Shown here: positions 6,973 through 14,043 of the stretch, piece by piece
Position numbering within the stretch: the first letter of the stretch is position 1
Layout of the letters: each line of letters begins with the position of its first letter
Assembly (NCBI GenBank): GCA_015234045.1
Contig: JADFWU010000063.1
Location: 1 to 14,306 of the forward strand
DNA from: Magnetococcales bacterium
Lineage (GTDB): Bacteria; Pseudomonadota; Magnetococcia; Magnetococcales; JADFWU01
DNA length: 14,306 nt
Direction: 5' to 3'
Translations under genes and position numbers: made by a program
The notes under the pieces: generated by a model
What the model saw: only the letters and a program-made list of their open reading frames with translations
What the model was told of the DNA's origin: nothing
Database searches by the model: none

Positions 6973-8726
6973 CCAATTGGGATGAACTTTCGGTCACGGG
7001 ACGAAAGTGGCGGCTTCGTGCCCAGGCTCAAGACCATCATCAACAGATCATCAAACAACTGATTCTGCCTCCGGTTTTGGCACCGCTTCTGGCCAGTCGT
7101 CAGTTGGAAAGCATGGCTCAGGCCAAGGATTTTCTCAATCCACGTCTGAATCAACTCACCGACCCGCTCTCACTCAAAGATATGGATAAGGCGGTAGAGC
7201 GTCTTGTTCAGGCACTCAAAAAAAACCAGTCCATTGCCATCTTTGGTGATTATGATGTGGATGGGGCAACGTCATCCGCCATCATGGTGCGCTATTTTCG
7301 GATGTTGGGCATAGATGTTCGCGTCTATATTCCCAGTCGAAAAAAAGAAGGATACGGCCCTAATCCCGCTGCAATGGAGATGCTGAAAGGCGAAGGCATT
7401 GATCTGGTTGTTACGGTGGATTGTGGGATTACCGCTTTTGAGGCATTGGATAAAGCGCAACAGCTCGGTCTTGATGTCGTGGTTACCGATCATCATCAAC
7501 AAGCACCGGAAGGAGTGCCTAAAGCGATTGCTGTTGTGAATCCCAATCGGTTGGATGATGATTTTCCGCATAAGAATCTTGCTGGCGTGGGCGTGGCTTT
7601 TCATTTGTTGATGGCATTGAATCGTAGCTTGCGTGAACAGGGCTGGTTTTCCCAACGGCCTGAACCCGAGTTAAAAACGATTTTAGACCTGGTCGCCGTG
7701 GGTACTGTTGCCGATGTAGTGCCGCTCTCTGGCGTTAATCGTCCTTTGGTTGCTGCGGGTCTGCGTCAGGCCAATGGAACCAGCCATGCCGGTCTGCGTG
7801 CCCTCTATGAGACTGCGGGCATTAAAGGTTCTCTGAGTGTTGGTCAAGTTGGCTTTCAGGTTGGACCGCGTATCAATGCCGGTGGTCGATTGGATCAAGA
7901 GTCATTGGGCTGGACGATTCTTTCCACCGAAGATCCAAGACAAGCTGAAAATATCGCTCAGATCCTGGAAGCGGCCAATCAAGAGCGCCGACGCTTGGAA
8001 GATGACATGTTGAAGTCGGCTCTGGCGGATTTGAAAAAACGGGATGATATCGAGGATCACCGTGGTTTGGTTGTGTCGGGTCAGGATTGGCATCCTGGCG
8101 TGATCGGGATTGTGGCATCACGGATTGTTGATGTATATCATAGGCCTACCATTGTGATTGCCTTTGATGAACACGGATTGGGTAAAGCCAGTGCGCGTTC
8201 CATTCCGGGTATTGATCTTCTATCAGCGATTCGTGCGGCGGATGAACATCTTCTTACCTATGGTGGACATAAGGCAGCGGCTGGGTTGAGTATCAAACGT
8301 GAGCATTTGGACGCTTTCAGCGTGGCTTTTGATCAGGCGTTGCGTGATCAAAACGCGCCGGAAGCGTTTCAACCGGTGCTCAAGGTGGATGCACCGATTG
8401 CCGCTACTGCCATTGATAATGAACTAATTCGGCTGTTGGAGCGATTTCAGCCCTTTGGTATGGGCAATCCTGAGCCGGTGTTTGTTGTGGATGGCGTGCG
8501 GATTTCTGAGCGTCGTGTATTAAAAGATCGGCATGTGAAGTGCCGACTTTCCGGTGGTCAAGGCGCTGAACTGGACGCTATTGCCTTCCAGGTGTTGCCT
8601 GGCGCTTTGGGCGAGATGTTGATGCATGAAACACGGCTGGTTCGCGTGGCTGGTACGCTCTCTTTGAATCGTTTTCGTGGTCAGGAAACCGTTCAAATGA
8701 TGGTGCGTGATATCGCGCTCTCATAG
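6960..8726 (+). CDS. recJ: Single-stranded-DNA-specific 5'-3' exonuclease RecJ
   Basis: RecJ degrades single-stranded DNA from 5' ends in RecF-pathway recombination, mismatch repair and base-excision repair. It has 588 residues against about 577 in E. coli. The DHH phosphoesterase core shows FGDYDVDG at 95-102 and TDHHQQ with D177-H178-H179, both metal-binding motifs. The DHHA1 region carries the GGHKAAAGLS motif beginning at G435, and an OB-fold-like C-terminal segment follows (about 455-588). Two starts are possible: ATG 6960, which overlaps the ApgM-like gene by 13 bases, and ATG 6969, which gives a 4-base ATGA overlap typical of translational coupling; neither has a strong ribosome site. 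The overlap indicates cotranslation with the upstream gene. A perfect 10-bp terminator hairpin follows at 8755-8782. Confidence 0.96.
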   Translation: MAGMTNWDELSVTGRKWRLRAQAQDHHQQIIKQLILPPVLAPLLASRQLESMAQAKDFLNPRLNQLTDPLSLKDMDKAVERLVQALKKNQSIAIFGDYDVDGATSSAIMVRYFRMLGIDVRVYIPSRKKEGYGPNPAAMEMLKGEGIDLVVTVDCGITAFEALDKAQQLGLDVVVTDHHQQAPEGVPKAIAVVNPNRLDDDFPHKNLAGVGVAFHLLMALNRSLREQGWFSQRPEPELKTILDLVAVGTVADVVPLSGVNRPLVAAGLRQANGTSHAGLRALYETAGIKGSLSVGQVGFQVGPRINAGGRLDQESLGWTILSTEDPRQAENIAQILEAANQERRRLEDDMLKSALADLKKRDDIEDHRGLVVSGQDWHPGVIGIVASRIVDVYHRPTIVIAFDEHGLGKASARSIPGIDLLSAIRAADEHLLTYGGHKAAAGLSIKREHLDAFSVAFDQALRDQNAPEAFQPVLKVDAPIAATAIDNELIRLLERFQPFGMGNPEPVFVVDGVRISERRVLKDRHVKCRLSGGQGAELDAIAFQVLPGALGEMLMHETRLVRVAGTLSLNRFRGQETVQMMVRDIALS

Positions 8727-8754
8727 CGGATTAGGTAGATTTTTTCAGAGAAAA

Positions 8755-8782
8755 AAAGGGCGACTGTGCAATGTCGCCCTTT
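8755..8782. terminator. Bidirectional Rho-independent terminator
   Basis: A perfect 10-bp stem (AAAGGGCGAC / GTCGCCCTTT) closes an 8-base loop between recJ and the convergent GST gene. The seven A at 8751-8757 give a clean U run for minus-strand transcripts; on the plus strand the T content after the stem is weaker but present. It can serve both genes. Confidence 0.9.
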
Positions 8783-8806
8783 GTCGTTGGTTTTGATTGC
8801 AAAAAA

Positions 8807-9475
8807 CTATTTCGCTGACATAGCCTTGGCCAGATAGCTTCTTTTCTTGAGAATAAATCCTTTGAACAGGCGTGGTAGTTCGGGCACGACCGAATCTTTG
8901 ACTTCTGGCAGTGCCAAGAGTCGTTTGGACCATGCCACGGCCTTTGGAGTGTCGGAGAGATCAATCACCGCGCTATAGCTCTCCTGAACCACGGCAAGAC
9001 GCATCCAGAGCGGTGCAAATGCGGCATCCACCAGAGAAAAGGCAGTGCCGAGGAACCAAGGTTCCGCTTCGAGGGCGTTATCCAACCGTTTTAGTTTTTT
9101 CAGCAGTGCATCACGCGCTTTGTTAAATCCTTCTTCACTGTCTGCGGATATCATGGCAGAGAAATCGCCCTGGCAAGCGGACGCAAACTGAACCCATCCA
9201 CGAGCATTGGCGCGTTGGATCGGATCTTCAGGAAGCAATGGTTCTGGTGTGATGTCGTTGACGAATTCACCCAGAACTGTGGAGTCGAACAGTACCGTGT
9301 TGTCATCGACTTTCAACAGAGGGACTTGACCCAATGGTGAAATCTGCCAAAACCAGTCCGGTTGTTGACCGGGCATGATGTGAGTGAGTTCAAACGGGGT
9401 TTTTGTGTGGAGCAGGGCGATGGCCGCGCGTTGAACATAGGGGCAGATCTTATAACTGACCAATTCCAGTTTCAT
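8807..9475 (-). CDS. Glutathione S-transferase family protein
   Basis: The 222-residue protein has a thioredoxin-like N-terminal domain (about 1-80) and an all-helical C-terminal domain (about 88-205). The N-terminus SYKICPYVQR with C11 is typical of omega/beta-like and SspA-like GSTs that use a catalytic Cys. The GQVPLL segment holds the cis-Pro at P52 and LFDST (63-66) replaces the usual glutathione-binding ES. The ribosome site ahead of the ATG is AGGATAGAG-like. Possible roles are thiol conjugation, dehydroascorbate or glutathionyl reduction; the substrate is not visible. Being convergent with recJ and divergent from the Nudix gene, it is a single-gene unit. Its promoter probably lies in the palindromic region at 9553-9590. 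Confidence 0.88.
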   Translation of the reverse strand: MKLELVSYKICPYVQRAAIALLHTKTPFELTHIMPGQQPDWFWQISPLGQVPLLKVDDNTVLFDSTVLGEFVNDITPEPLLPEDPIQRANARGWVQFASACQGDFSAMISADSEEGFNKARDALLKKLKRLDNALEAEPWFLGTAFSLVDAAFAPLWMRLAVVQESYSAVIDLSDTPKAVAWSKRLLALPEVKDSVVPELPRLFKGFILKKRSYLAKAMSAK

Positions 9476-9535
9476 GATTCTCTATCCTGGTGCTTGGGAT
9501 CACCTGTTTTTCCCGTGATCCTAAAAATGGATTTA

Positions 9536-9563
9536 TTGAGCTATTTTGCCTGAATCTTACAAT
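9536..9563 (+). promoter_or_regulatory. Possible sigma-70 promoter towards the Nudix gene
   Basis: TTGAGC (9536-9541) and TACAAT (9558-9563) are separated by 16 bases. The -10 is one half of the palindrome that also holds a minus-strand -10. The leader to the Nudix start would be about 120 bases; a second TTGAGC at 9631 has no good -10 partner. Confidence 0.4.
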
Positions 9564-9574
9564 ATTGTATGATT
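9553..9574. repeat. 22-bp near-perfect palindrome in the divergent GST/Nudix control region
   Basis: AATC-T-TACAATATTGTA-T-GATT is symmetrical apart from one T/T position; its central 12 bases are a perfect palindrome. Each half contains TACAAT, a good -10 hexamer, one facing each way. The site looks like a dimeric regulator operator that overlaps both -10 boxes. The regulator is not in the window. Two smaller palindromes follow (ACGATAATCGT at 9595-9605 and CGTATACG at 9603-9610). Confidence 0.6.
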
Positions 9575-9590
9575 AGGCGGTAAGGGTCAA
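9564..9590 (-). promoter_or_regulatory. Possible sigma-70 promoter of the GST gene
   Basis: Read on the minus strand, TTGACC (9590-9585) and TACAAT (9569-9564) are 15 bases apart, a short but tolerated spacing, with 5 of 6 matches in each box. Transcription would start near 9557, about 80 bases before the GST ATG. Confidence 0.45.
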
Positions 9591-9689
9591 ATGCACGATA
9601 ATCGTATACGTCACACTGAGCATTTAATCATTGAGCAGAGTGAAAGATTGATTATTCATATATCTAGTAGAACAAACTGAGTGAGCGAT

Positions 9690-10115
9690 ATGGAAGAGAA
9701 AAAGCCGGACTATTGGTATCTTCAATCCGCTGTGGTGCCTTATCGGATGGTCGATGATACGCCAGAGATCATGATGATCACCTCACGCAAGAAAAAACGT
9801 TGGGTGGTGCCCAAAGGTATTATTGAACCCGATCTGCCCGCGCCAGAGTCCGCCGCTAAAGAGGCTTGGGAAGAGGCGGGAATCAAAGGGGATCTGCTGG
9901 ATGGTACGTTGGGTTCATATAAATACCAAAAATGGGCCGGTACATGCACTGTTGATGTGTTTGTCATGCGTGTGACTGAAGAGGCTGATAAGTGGCTGGA
10001 AGATTTCAGGGATCGGCAATGGGTTTCTGTTGATGAAGCGGTGAAACGGATCAAAGAGCCTGCTTTGAAAGAGATGGTCGGTAGAGTGAACGCCTTTATC
10101 CATCAATACAGCTAA
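9690..10115 (+). CDS. Nudix hydrolase
   Basis: The 141-residue protein is a single Nudix domain, a fold that cleaves nucleoside diphosphates linked to another group with Mg2+ or Mn2+. The Nudix box runs from G43 (GIIEPDLPAPESAAKEAWEE) with the metal-binding glutamates in KEAWEEAGI (E58, E61, E62). The usual box Glu after G-x5 is Leu and the box Arg is Lys, a variant also common in proteobacterial diphosphoinositol-polyphosphate-type Nudix proteins with the pattern WVVPKG; the substrate is unknown. ATG 9690 is used; an in-frame GTG at 9681 would add three residues, and neither has a clear ribosome site. The alpha/beta hydrolase starts 10 bases downstream, so the two are probably an operon. Confidence 0.88.
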   Translation: MEEKKPDYWYLQSAVVPYRMVDDTPEIMMITSRKKKRWVVPKGIIEPDLPAPESAAKEAWEEAGIKGDLLDGTLGSYKYQKWAGTCTVDVFVMRVTEEADKWLEDFRDRQWVSVDEAVKRIKEPALKEMVGRVNAFIHQYS

Positions 10116-10125
10116 CAGAACGATC

Positions 10126-10953
10126 ATGGCCCTGTTTAAATCTCTATTGGTTCTCTTCAGTGTTGGTTATCTGTCCATAGCTGCGGTGCTTTATCTGACC
10201 CAAACGACTCGGGTTTTCCAGCCCGTTCAGTTTATGGACAGTGATCCGGATCAATGGGGCATGGTCTTTGAGGATATTACTTTCTCAAGTGGAGAAGAAC
10301 GGCTGAATGGTTGGTGGTTGCCTGCGTCAAAGGGTGATCGTCCTGTCGTGCTGTTTTTTCATGGTAATGCCAGCAATATAAGCGGATTGAAGGGGCATGC
10401 TCAGCTTTTCCAGTCCCTCGATCTCAACGTATTCATGTTTGACTATCGTGGCTATGGAAAAAGCTCCGGCACGCCACAAGAGCAGGGTGTATATACCGAT
10501 GCCATGTCCGCATGGCGTTATCTGGTCCATGAGCGGGGTATAGCGCCGGAGAGAATCGTTTTGTACGGCCACTCTCTTGGCGCGGCAATTGGGCTTAATC
10601 TGGCTGTCTCAGGGTATACAGTGGCTGGTGTTGTCCTGGAGGGTGCGTTTACCAGCGTAACGGATTTGGCACAGAGCTACTATCCCTGGTTGCCGGTGGC
10701 GTATCTGGTTCGGATCTATTTTGATAATTTGACCCGGATTGCGGCTTTGGACGTGCCTTTGTTGGTGGTGCATAGCCACGATGATGAGGTCGTACCCTTT
10801 TCACACGGTGAAAAACTGTATCAAAGCGCACCAAAAACCAAGTATTTTCAATCAGTAAATGGTACACACAATGATGCTGTATCCACACAAGTCGATACTT
10901 CACAGGTTTGGTTTAAGGCCTATCTGGTCGATATCGGACTGATGGACGGATAG
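10126..10953 (+). CDS. Membrane-anchored alpha/beta hydrolase (BEM46/ABHD13-like)
   Basis: The 275-residue serine hydrolase has an N-terminal hydrophobic stretch (about 4-27) that should anchor it in the inner membrane with the catalytic domain on the outer face, or act as an uncleaved signal. The oxyanion motif FFHGNASN is at about 74-81. The nucleophile elbow GHSLG carries S150; the acid is D219 or D220 in HSHDDEVVPF; the catalytic His is H248 in GTHNDAV. This full triad makes it an active esterase, thioesterase or lipase-like enzyme of the COG1073 group. The substrate cannot be read from the sequence. The gene follows the Nudix gene by 10 bases and has no strong ribosome site of its own, which suggests coupling. 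Confidence 0.88.
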   Translation: MALFKSLLVLFSVGYLSIAAVLYLTQTTRVFQPVQFMDSDPDQWGMVFEDITFSSGEERLNGWWLPASKGDRPVVLFFHGNASNISGLKGHAQLFQSLDLNVFMFDYRGYGKSSGTPQEQGVYTDAMSAWRYLVHERGIAPERIVLYGHSLGAAIGLNLAVSGYTVAGVVLEGAFTSVTDLAQSYYPWLPVAYLVRIYFDNLTRIAALDVPLLVVHSHDDEVVPFSHGEKLYQSAPKTKYFQSVNGTHNDAVSTQVDTSQVWFKAYLVDIGLMDG

Positions 10954-10992
10954 AAATATGGACGAAAAATCCAGCCAATGTCTATTTATCCA

Positions 10993-11021
10993 TTGCTATC
11001 CATCCAAAAGATCGTTATAAA
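10993..11021 (+). promoter_or_regulatory. Probable promoter of tRNA-Glu
   Basis: TTGCTA (10993-10998) and TATAAA (11016-11021) are 17 bases apart. Transcription would begin near 11028, leaving a 5' leader of about 39 bases before the mature tRNA. Confidence 0.5.
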
Positions 11022-11066
11022 CACCCTCCAACAACGCACCAACACGGTGCAACCGCAGCACAGTGC

Positions 11067-11142
11067 GACCCGTTCGTCTAGGGGTCTAGGACATCGGCCT
11101 TTCACGCCGACAACACGGGTTCGATTCCCGTACGGGTCGCCA
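11067..11142 (+). tRNA. tRNA-Glu (anticodon UUC)
   Basis: The cloverleaf is complete: acceptor GACCCGT pairs with ACGGGTC, the anticodon arm TCGGC-CTTTCAC-GCCGA carries TTC, and the T arm ACGGG-TTCGATT-CCCGT is canonical. The discriminator is G and CCA is encoded. The D-arm (GTCTAGGGGTCTAGGAC) matches the bacterial tRNA-Glu pattern. Downstream DNA is mobile in character, so the tRNA 3' end is a likely integration site; no second copy of its 3' end was found in the window. Confidence 0.97.
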
Positions 11143-11317
11143 CTTTTTCTGTTTGCTCATTCCTGCTTTAGCTTCCCTATAAATCTGTTTTAATCTGAGT
11201 TTGATAACTCAAATTGGTTGTCATTAAAATTGCTCTTTACTTCCTGGAAAAGTGAAGATACAGTTTTTTCTATTGCCATTTTATGATGATAATATTTATC
11301 ATAAGTTTTTGCATGGT
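11143..11317. other. AT-rich interval between tRNA-Glu and recombinase remnant
   Basis: No gene is visible here. It contains a 6-bp hairpin TGAGTT-TGAT-AACTCA (11196-11211) with no T run, and a 17-base palindrome ATGATAA-TAT-TTATCAT (11286-11302) just before recognisable recombinase coding sequence. No frame in this stretch gives the N-terminal domain expected of the recombinase, so it was probably replaced or deleted. Confidence 0.5.
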
Positions 11318-11860
11318 TTCAGGGAAAGAGCCATGTTGTTAATGGCCCGTGGCATGCTGGCTAGATCAAGTGAAGTGGTAGCCGTCAATGTCGAGGATCT
11401 CCACTTTGATAAAGACGGTTCCGGCACAATCACCATACGCCGATCCAAGACAGACAAGACCGGACAAGGTGCCATAATGTGGATCTCACAACCCACCGTC
11501 CAGGCTGTAAAAGACTGGTTAAAGGTATCAGGAATCAAGAAAGGCCCCCTCTTCCAGTCGCTCACAAAGGGTGGCACATTGCGCGGTAACCGGCTCGCTA
11601 CCACCGACTTTTACCGCTAATAAGACGGCTAGCCGAATGTGCAAATATTGAGGGAATTTAAGGGTATAGCGCACGTGTAGGTATGGCTAACCGCGAATGG
11701 CGTGGAATTAAGCGCGATAATGCAAGCAGGCCGATGGAAAAGCCCAACCATGCCAGCACGCTATAGCGAACGCCTATCAGCCGGGAAAGGGGCTGTGGCG
11801 CAACTGTATCAGAAGCATGATAATAATACTGGATTGTTGGAAGAGGGTTTAAGTGATTAA
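11318..11860 (+). pseudogene. Tyrosine recombinase/integrase remnant, N-truncated and frameshifted
   Basis: The catalytic domain of a phage-type tyrosine recombinase can be followed through two frames. Frame A (to the stop at 11618-11620) holds RERAMLLMARGMLARSSEVVAV, with the first catalytic Arg in LARSSE, and the beta-sheet with the Lys of RRSKTDK. The next block lies one frame over from about 11617 (RRLAECANIEGI), is broken by TAA, and continues as YSARVGMA where the family has HSxR-VGMA. The original frame resumes near 11696 with AGRWKSPTMPARYSERL, which contains the nucleophile Tyr, and ends at 11858-11860. The N-terminal arm- and core-binding region is missing. An open stretch from 11252 exists, but its first residues are unlike an integrase. 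Position directly after tRNA-Glu fits a tRNA-directed integrase whose loss of function fixed the island. Confidence 0.85.
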
Positions 11861-11886
11861 ATTATTAATATAAAAGGATTAATTGA

Positions 11887-13122
11887 ATGGCTGTTGATTT
11901 GACTAAAATACTCTTAAATGGTTCAATTCCTATTGGTGAACTAGAGTGCTTTCTAAGTACAAACTTTGGTGGCTCAAGCCAAATAGAAGAACGTATTGTC
12001 TTATACGGTAATTGTGTCCAAATCACATATAATAAGCATAATAAAGTATCGAAAATTGAATGGATAAATGAGGATAGTGCTGATGGAAAAGGTAAGCTGA
12101 TAGAAAAAGTAAAACATGATTTGCTTGCAGATTATGGTTATAATATTGCTCAAAGCTATATTACCTCACGAACCAGAATTATAGGACCGTGTCGAATTGA
12201 TGATGAATTTCAAATCATTCCTTTACCAAAGGGAGCGCCCCTGCCTCGGATGGAATGGGCAGATCATCCAGCAATACTTCAGTATAAATATAAGGTATCA
12301 CCAAATGATCTGATCAGCTCATACAGGCAAGAGGAAAGATTTAGTTATCTTATTAATTTTCTAAACATAATAATTGAAGGAGGGTTGAAGTACCCTTCGT
12401 GCTCCAGTCGTAATGTATGGGTTTGGCCAGCACTGGATGGGAATCAACTATCAGAAGCTGAAGCGGAATATAGGCAGGTTGGATTTGTAACACAAAAACA
12501 ATGGGAAGAGAAAGATAATCAAGGTTTTTCCATTTCTGAAGAATGGGAGTATGTTGATTATTATTCCAGAGAAAAAGGAATTGATATAATTTATTTTGCA
12601 TCATTAGCAAATACAATTGGCCCAAAATACTATTCATTTAAATTGTTGATTCCAGATGATAAAGAGGTTTTTCTTCGTGCGTTACATTGGTATAAGTGTT
12701 CTGAAGAGTCTTTCAATATTTCTCGATCACAATCATATGCAAATCTTGTATTTTCTATTGAAGCATTGTTGCCAAAAGATTGTCATAAAGAAAAGTGTCA
12801 TAAGTGTGGAAAGGATATTCATAAGTCAAGCATATCGGAGCGATTTAAAAGGGTGTTGATTAAATATTATTTTGGTGAAAACAATAACGATGAAGATGAA
12901 ATCAAAAAAAACATCAATAAATTTTTACGCATGCGATCAAAATACGTTCATGGAAGTGGCTTAATGGTAAGTGATGCAGAACCTATTGGTTTCAGGTTCT
13001 CAGCAACAATCAATGCTGATGACCATGAATACAGGAAATTGTATCAAATATGTAGGGCAGTGTTAACCAATTGGCTTGAACATCCTGAACGCCGGATGAG
13101 TCATTTGAATCAAACTGATTAG
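11887..13122 (+). CDS. HEPN-domain protein, ApeA-like C-terminus
   Basis: The 411-residue protein starts at ATG 11887, with AAAAGGA about 8 bases ahead. Residues 1 to about 250 are not recognised; they are mixed alpha/beta in character, with no membrane segment or signal. From about 265 the sequence looks like an ApeA-type HEPN domain: a helix with ANLVFSIEALL, a Cys/His cluster C299, C304, C307, H312 that could bind zinc, a basic helix, then LRMRSKYVHGSG with the R-x4-H motif R350-H355 that forms the RNase site in many HEPN toxins, and a closing helix before residue 405. HEPN proteins of this type cut RNA in phage-defence and toxin systems, and ApeA itself is a single-gene anti-phage protein. 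The gene is much richer in AT than the housekeeping genes upstream, which suggests transfer. It stands alone and is convergent with the toxin-antitoxin pair. HEPN assignment is fairly sure; a defence role is inferred. Confidence 0.72.
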   Translation: MAVDLTKILLNGSIPIGELECFLSTNFGGSSQIEERIVLYGNCVQITYNKHNKVSKIEWINEDSADGKGKLIEKVKHDLLADYGYNIAQSYITSRTRIIGPCRIDDEFQIIPLPKGAPLPRMEWADHPAILQYKYKVSPNDLISSYRQEERFSYLINFLNIIIEGGLKYPSCSSRNVWVWPALDGNQLSEAEAEYRQVGFVTQKQWEEKDNQGFSISEEWEYVDYYSREKGIDIIYFASLANTIGPKYYSFKLLIPDDKEVFLRALHWYKCSEESFNISRSQSYANLVFSIEALLPKDCHKEKCHKCGKDIHKSSISERFKRVLIKYYFGENNNDEDEIKKNINKFLRMRSKYVHGSGLMVSDAEPIGFRFSATINADDHEYRKLYQICRAVLTNWLEHPERRMSHLNQTD

Positions 13123-13205
13123 TCAGAAATACTGTCGTCAAATCGGGTTGGCTATCCAATTTGGATTTGGTATGGGTTGCTATCAGAATCACAACATATC
13201 AGTCA

Positions 13206-13499
13206 TTATGTTCCGTGAGGCTGAACAGATAGACTAAATCCCATGGCCTTAAACAGTTGGCAAAGGCTCTTTAATTTTGGATTCCCATTTTCAGACAGGC
13301 CACGATAGAGACTCTCTCGGTTAAGGTTGGCCTTTTTGGAGACCTGACCGATACCACCTTGAGCTTCTACTACATCCCGGATGGCCAAGAGGATGACTTC
13401 AGGATCCCCATCTTCAAAGGCACCGCTCAGATAGTCCGAAGCCTCTTCAGGGTCACGCAGACTCTCAAGCAAGCCTTCTTTGTATTCACGTGTCCCCAT
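13206..13499 (-). CDS. HigA-type antitoxin (HI1420-like, XRE fold)
   Basis: This 97-residue protein is the putative addiction-module antidote type, a DNA-binding antitoxin that neutralises the adjacent toxin and represses the pair. The helix-turn-helix lies at about 53-75 (GIGQVSKKANLNRESLYRGL) and is followed by FKAMGFSLSV, a family-typical C-terminal strand. The ATG at 13499 is preferred because GGAG lies 8 bases before it on the minus strand; an in-frame GTG at 13508 is a worse fit. It overlaps the end of the toxin gene by 14 bases, typical of coupled translation with the toxin first. Confidence 0.88.
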   Translation of the reverse strand: MGTREYKEGLLESLRDPEEASDYLSGAFEDGDPEVILLAIRDVVEAQGGIGQVSKKANLNRESLYRGLSENGNPKLKSLCQLFKAMGFSLSVQPHGT

Positions 13500-13821
13500 T
13501 CTGTTCACTCCTATAAGCTTCCCAATGTTGCCGAGCTATGGCTATGTCTTTACTCTGGGTGGACTTGTCACCACCACAGAGAAGAAGAACCAGAGTATTT
13601 CCTTCACGACCAAAGTAGACACGATAGCCGGGACCATATGGAAGTCGTAGTTCAAACACACCACCACCAAGGGATTTATGATCCCCAAGATTGCCAAGCC
13701 GAACCCGGTTCAAACGGGTTCGAATACGCCTCGTGGCTTGACGGTCACGAAGAGAAGACAGCCACTTTGAAAAAGGGACTTCCCCATCGTCCGTAACATA
13801 TTCAAGAACTCTGATCTCCAT
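13486..13821 (-). CDS. HigB-like toxin (RelE/ParE superfamily, Gp49-like)
   Basis: This 111-residue protein belongs to the phage-derived Gp49-like/HigB toxins that cut ribosome-bound mRNA. The family pattern PFSKWLSSLRDRQATRRI is near residues 16-33, and LRLPYGPGYRVYFGREG with LVLLLCGGDKSTQSKDI follows, including the basic Arg/Lys residues expected of the RNase surface. ATG 13821 is chosen; an in-frame start at 13869 would add an atypical 16-residue extension. There is no ribosome site before 13821, and a promoter places the transcript start close to the ATG, so the mRNA may be leaderless. The toxin-before-antitoxin order is as in higBA. Confidence 0.9.
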   Translation of the reverse strand: MEIRVLEYVTDDGEVPFSKWLSSLRDRQATRRIRTRLNRVRLGNLGDHKSLGGGVFELRLPYGPGYRVYFGREGNTLVLLLCGGDKSTQSKDIAIARQHWEAYRSEQNGDT

Positions 13822-13826
13822 ATCTG

Positions 13827-13856
13827 ATTGTAGCCTTAAAGCTACATGTATATCAA
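13827..13856 (-). promoter_or_regulatory. Promoter of the toxin-antitoxin pair with inverted-repeat operator
   Basis: On the minus strand TTGATA (13856-13851) and TACAAT (13832-13827) are 18 bases apart. A TGTAGC-N6-GCTACA inverted repeat (13829-13846) overlaps the -10 and spacer, as expected for an antitoxin operator. The predicted start is at about 13820-13821, coinciding with the toxin ATG. Confidence 0.55.
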
Positions 13857-13869
13857 TCCTGGAAATCAA

Positions 13870-14043
13870 GTTTCACTACAGAGGGTAGGGGATAACCATG
13901 TCAAATTTGGTCAGTTGGGTAAGATGGATTGGATAGGTTCTGAAGGTGACTGTAACGAACTGCAAGCTCATGAAGTGGGATACCATCCTATGTAGGGTGG
14001 TATAGTCATTCCAATCTAAAATCTAACAGTGTATAATGTGCTC
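13870..14043. other. Gene-free interval before IS630 transposase, including likely IS end
   Basis: No gene is seen. A hairpin of two 10-base arms, ATACCATCCT (13980-13989) and AGGGTGGTAT (13994-14003), pairs fully with one wobble and a 4-base loop. TATAGTCATTCCAA begins at 14001 and resembles the TA-flanked termini of IS630-type elements; the exact end is not established. TTCCAA (14009-14014) with TATAAT (14032-14037) at 17-base spacing is the likely transposase promoter. Confidence 0.5.
14009..14037 (+). promoter_or_regulatory. Likely IS630 transposase promoter
   Basis: TTCCAA and a consensus TATAAT are separated by 17 bases. The transcript would start about 14044, at the ATG itself, and no ribosome site is seen; a leaderless message is possible. 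Confidence 0.5.

Noticed and set aside
10978-11193. 71-residue open frame across the tRNA gene
   Set aside because: It runs through a clear tRNA-Glu and has no ribosome site or coding character.
13154-13166. ATCCAA-T-TTGGAT palindrome between the HEPN gene and the antitoxin
   Set aside because: Short and without a T run; a convincing terminator or operator could not be supported.
13359-13796. 145-residue plus-strand open frame
   Set aside because: It is opposite the toxin-antitoxin genes, which have clear families and linked starts.
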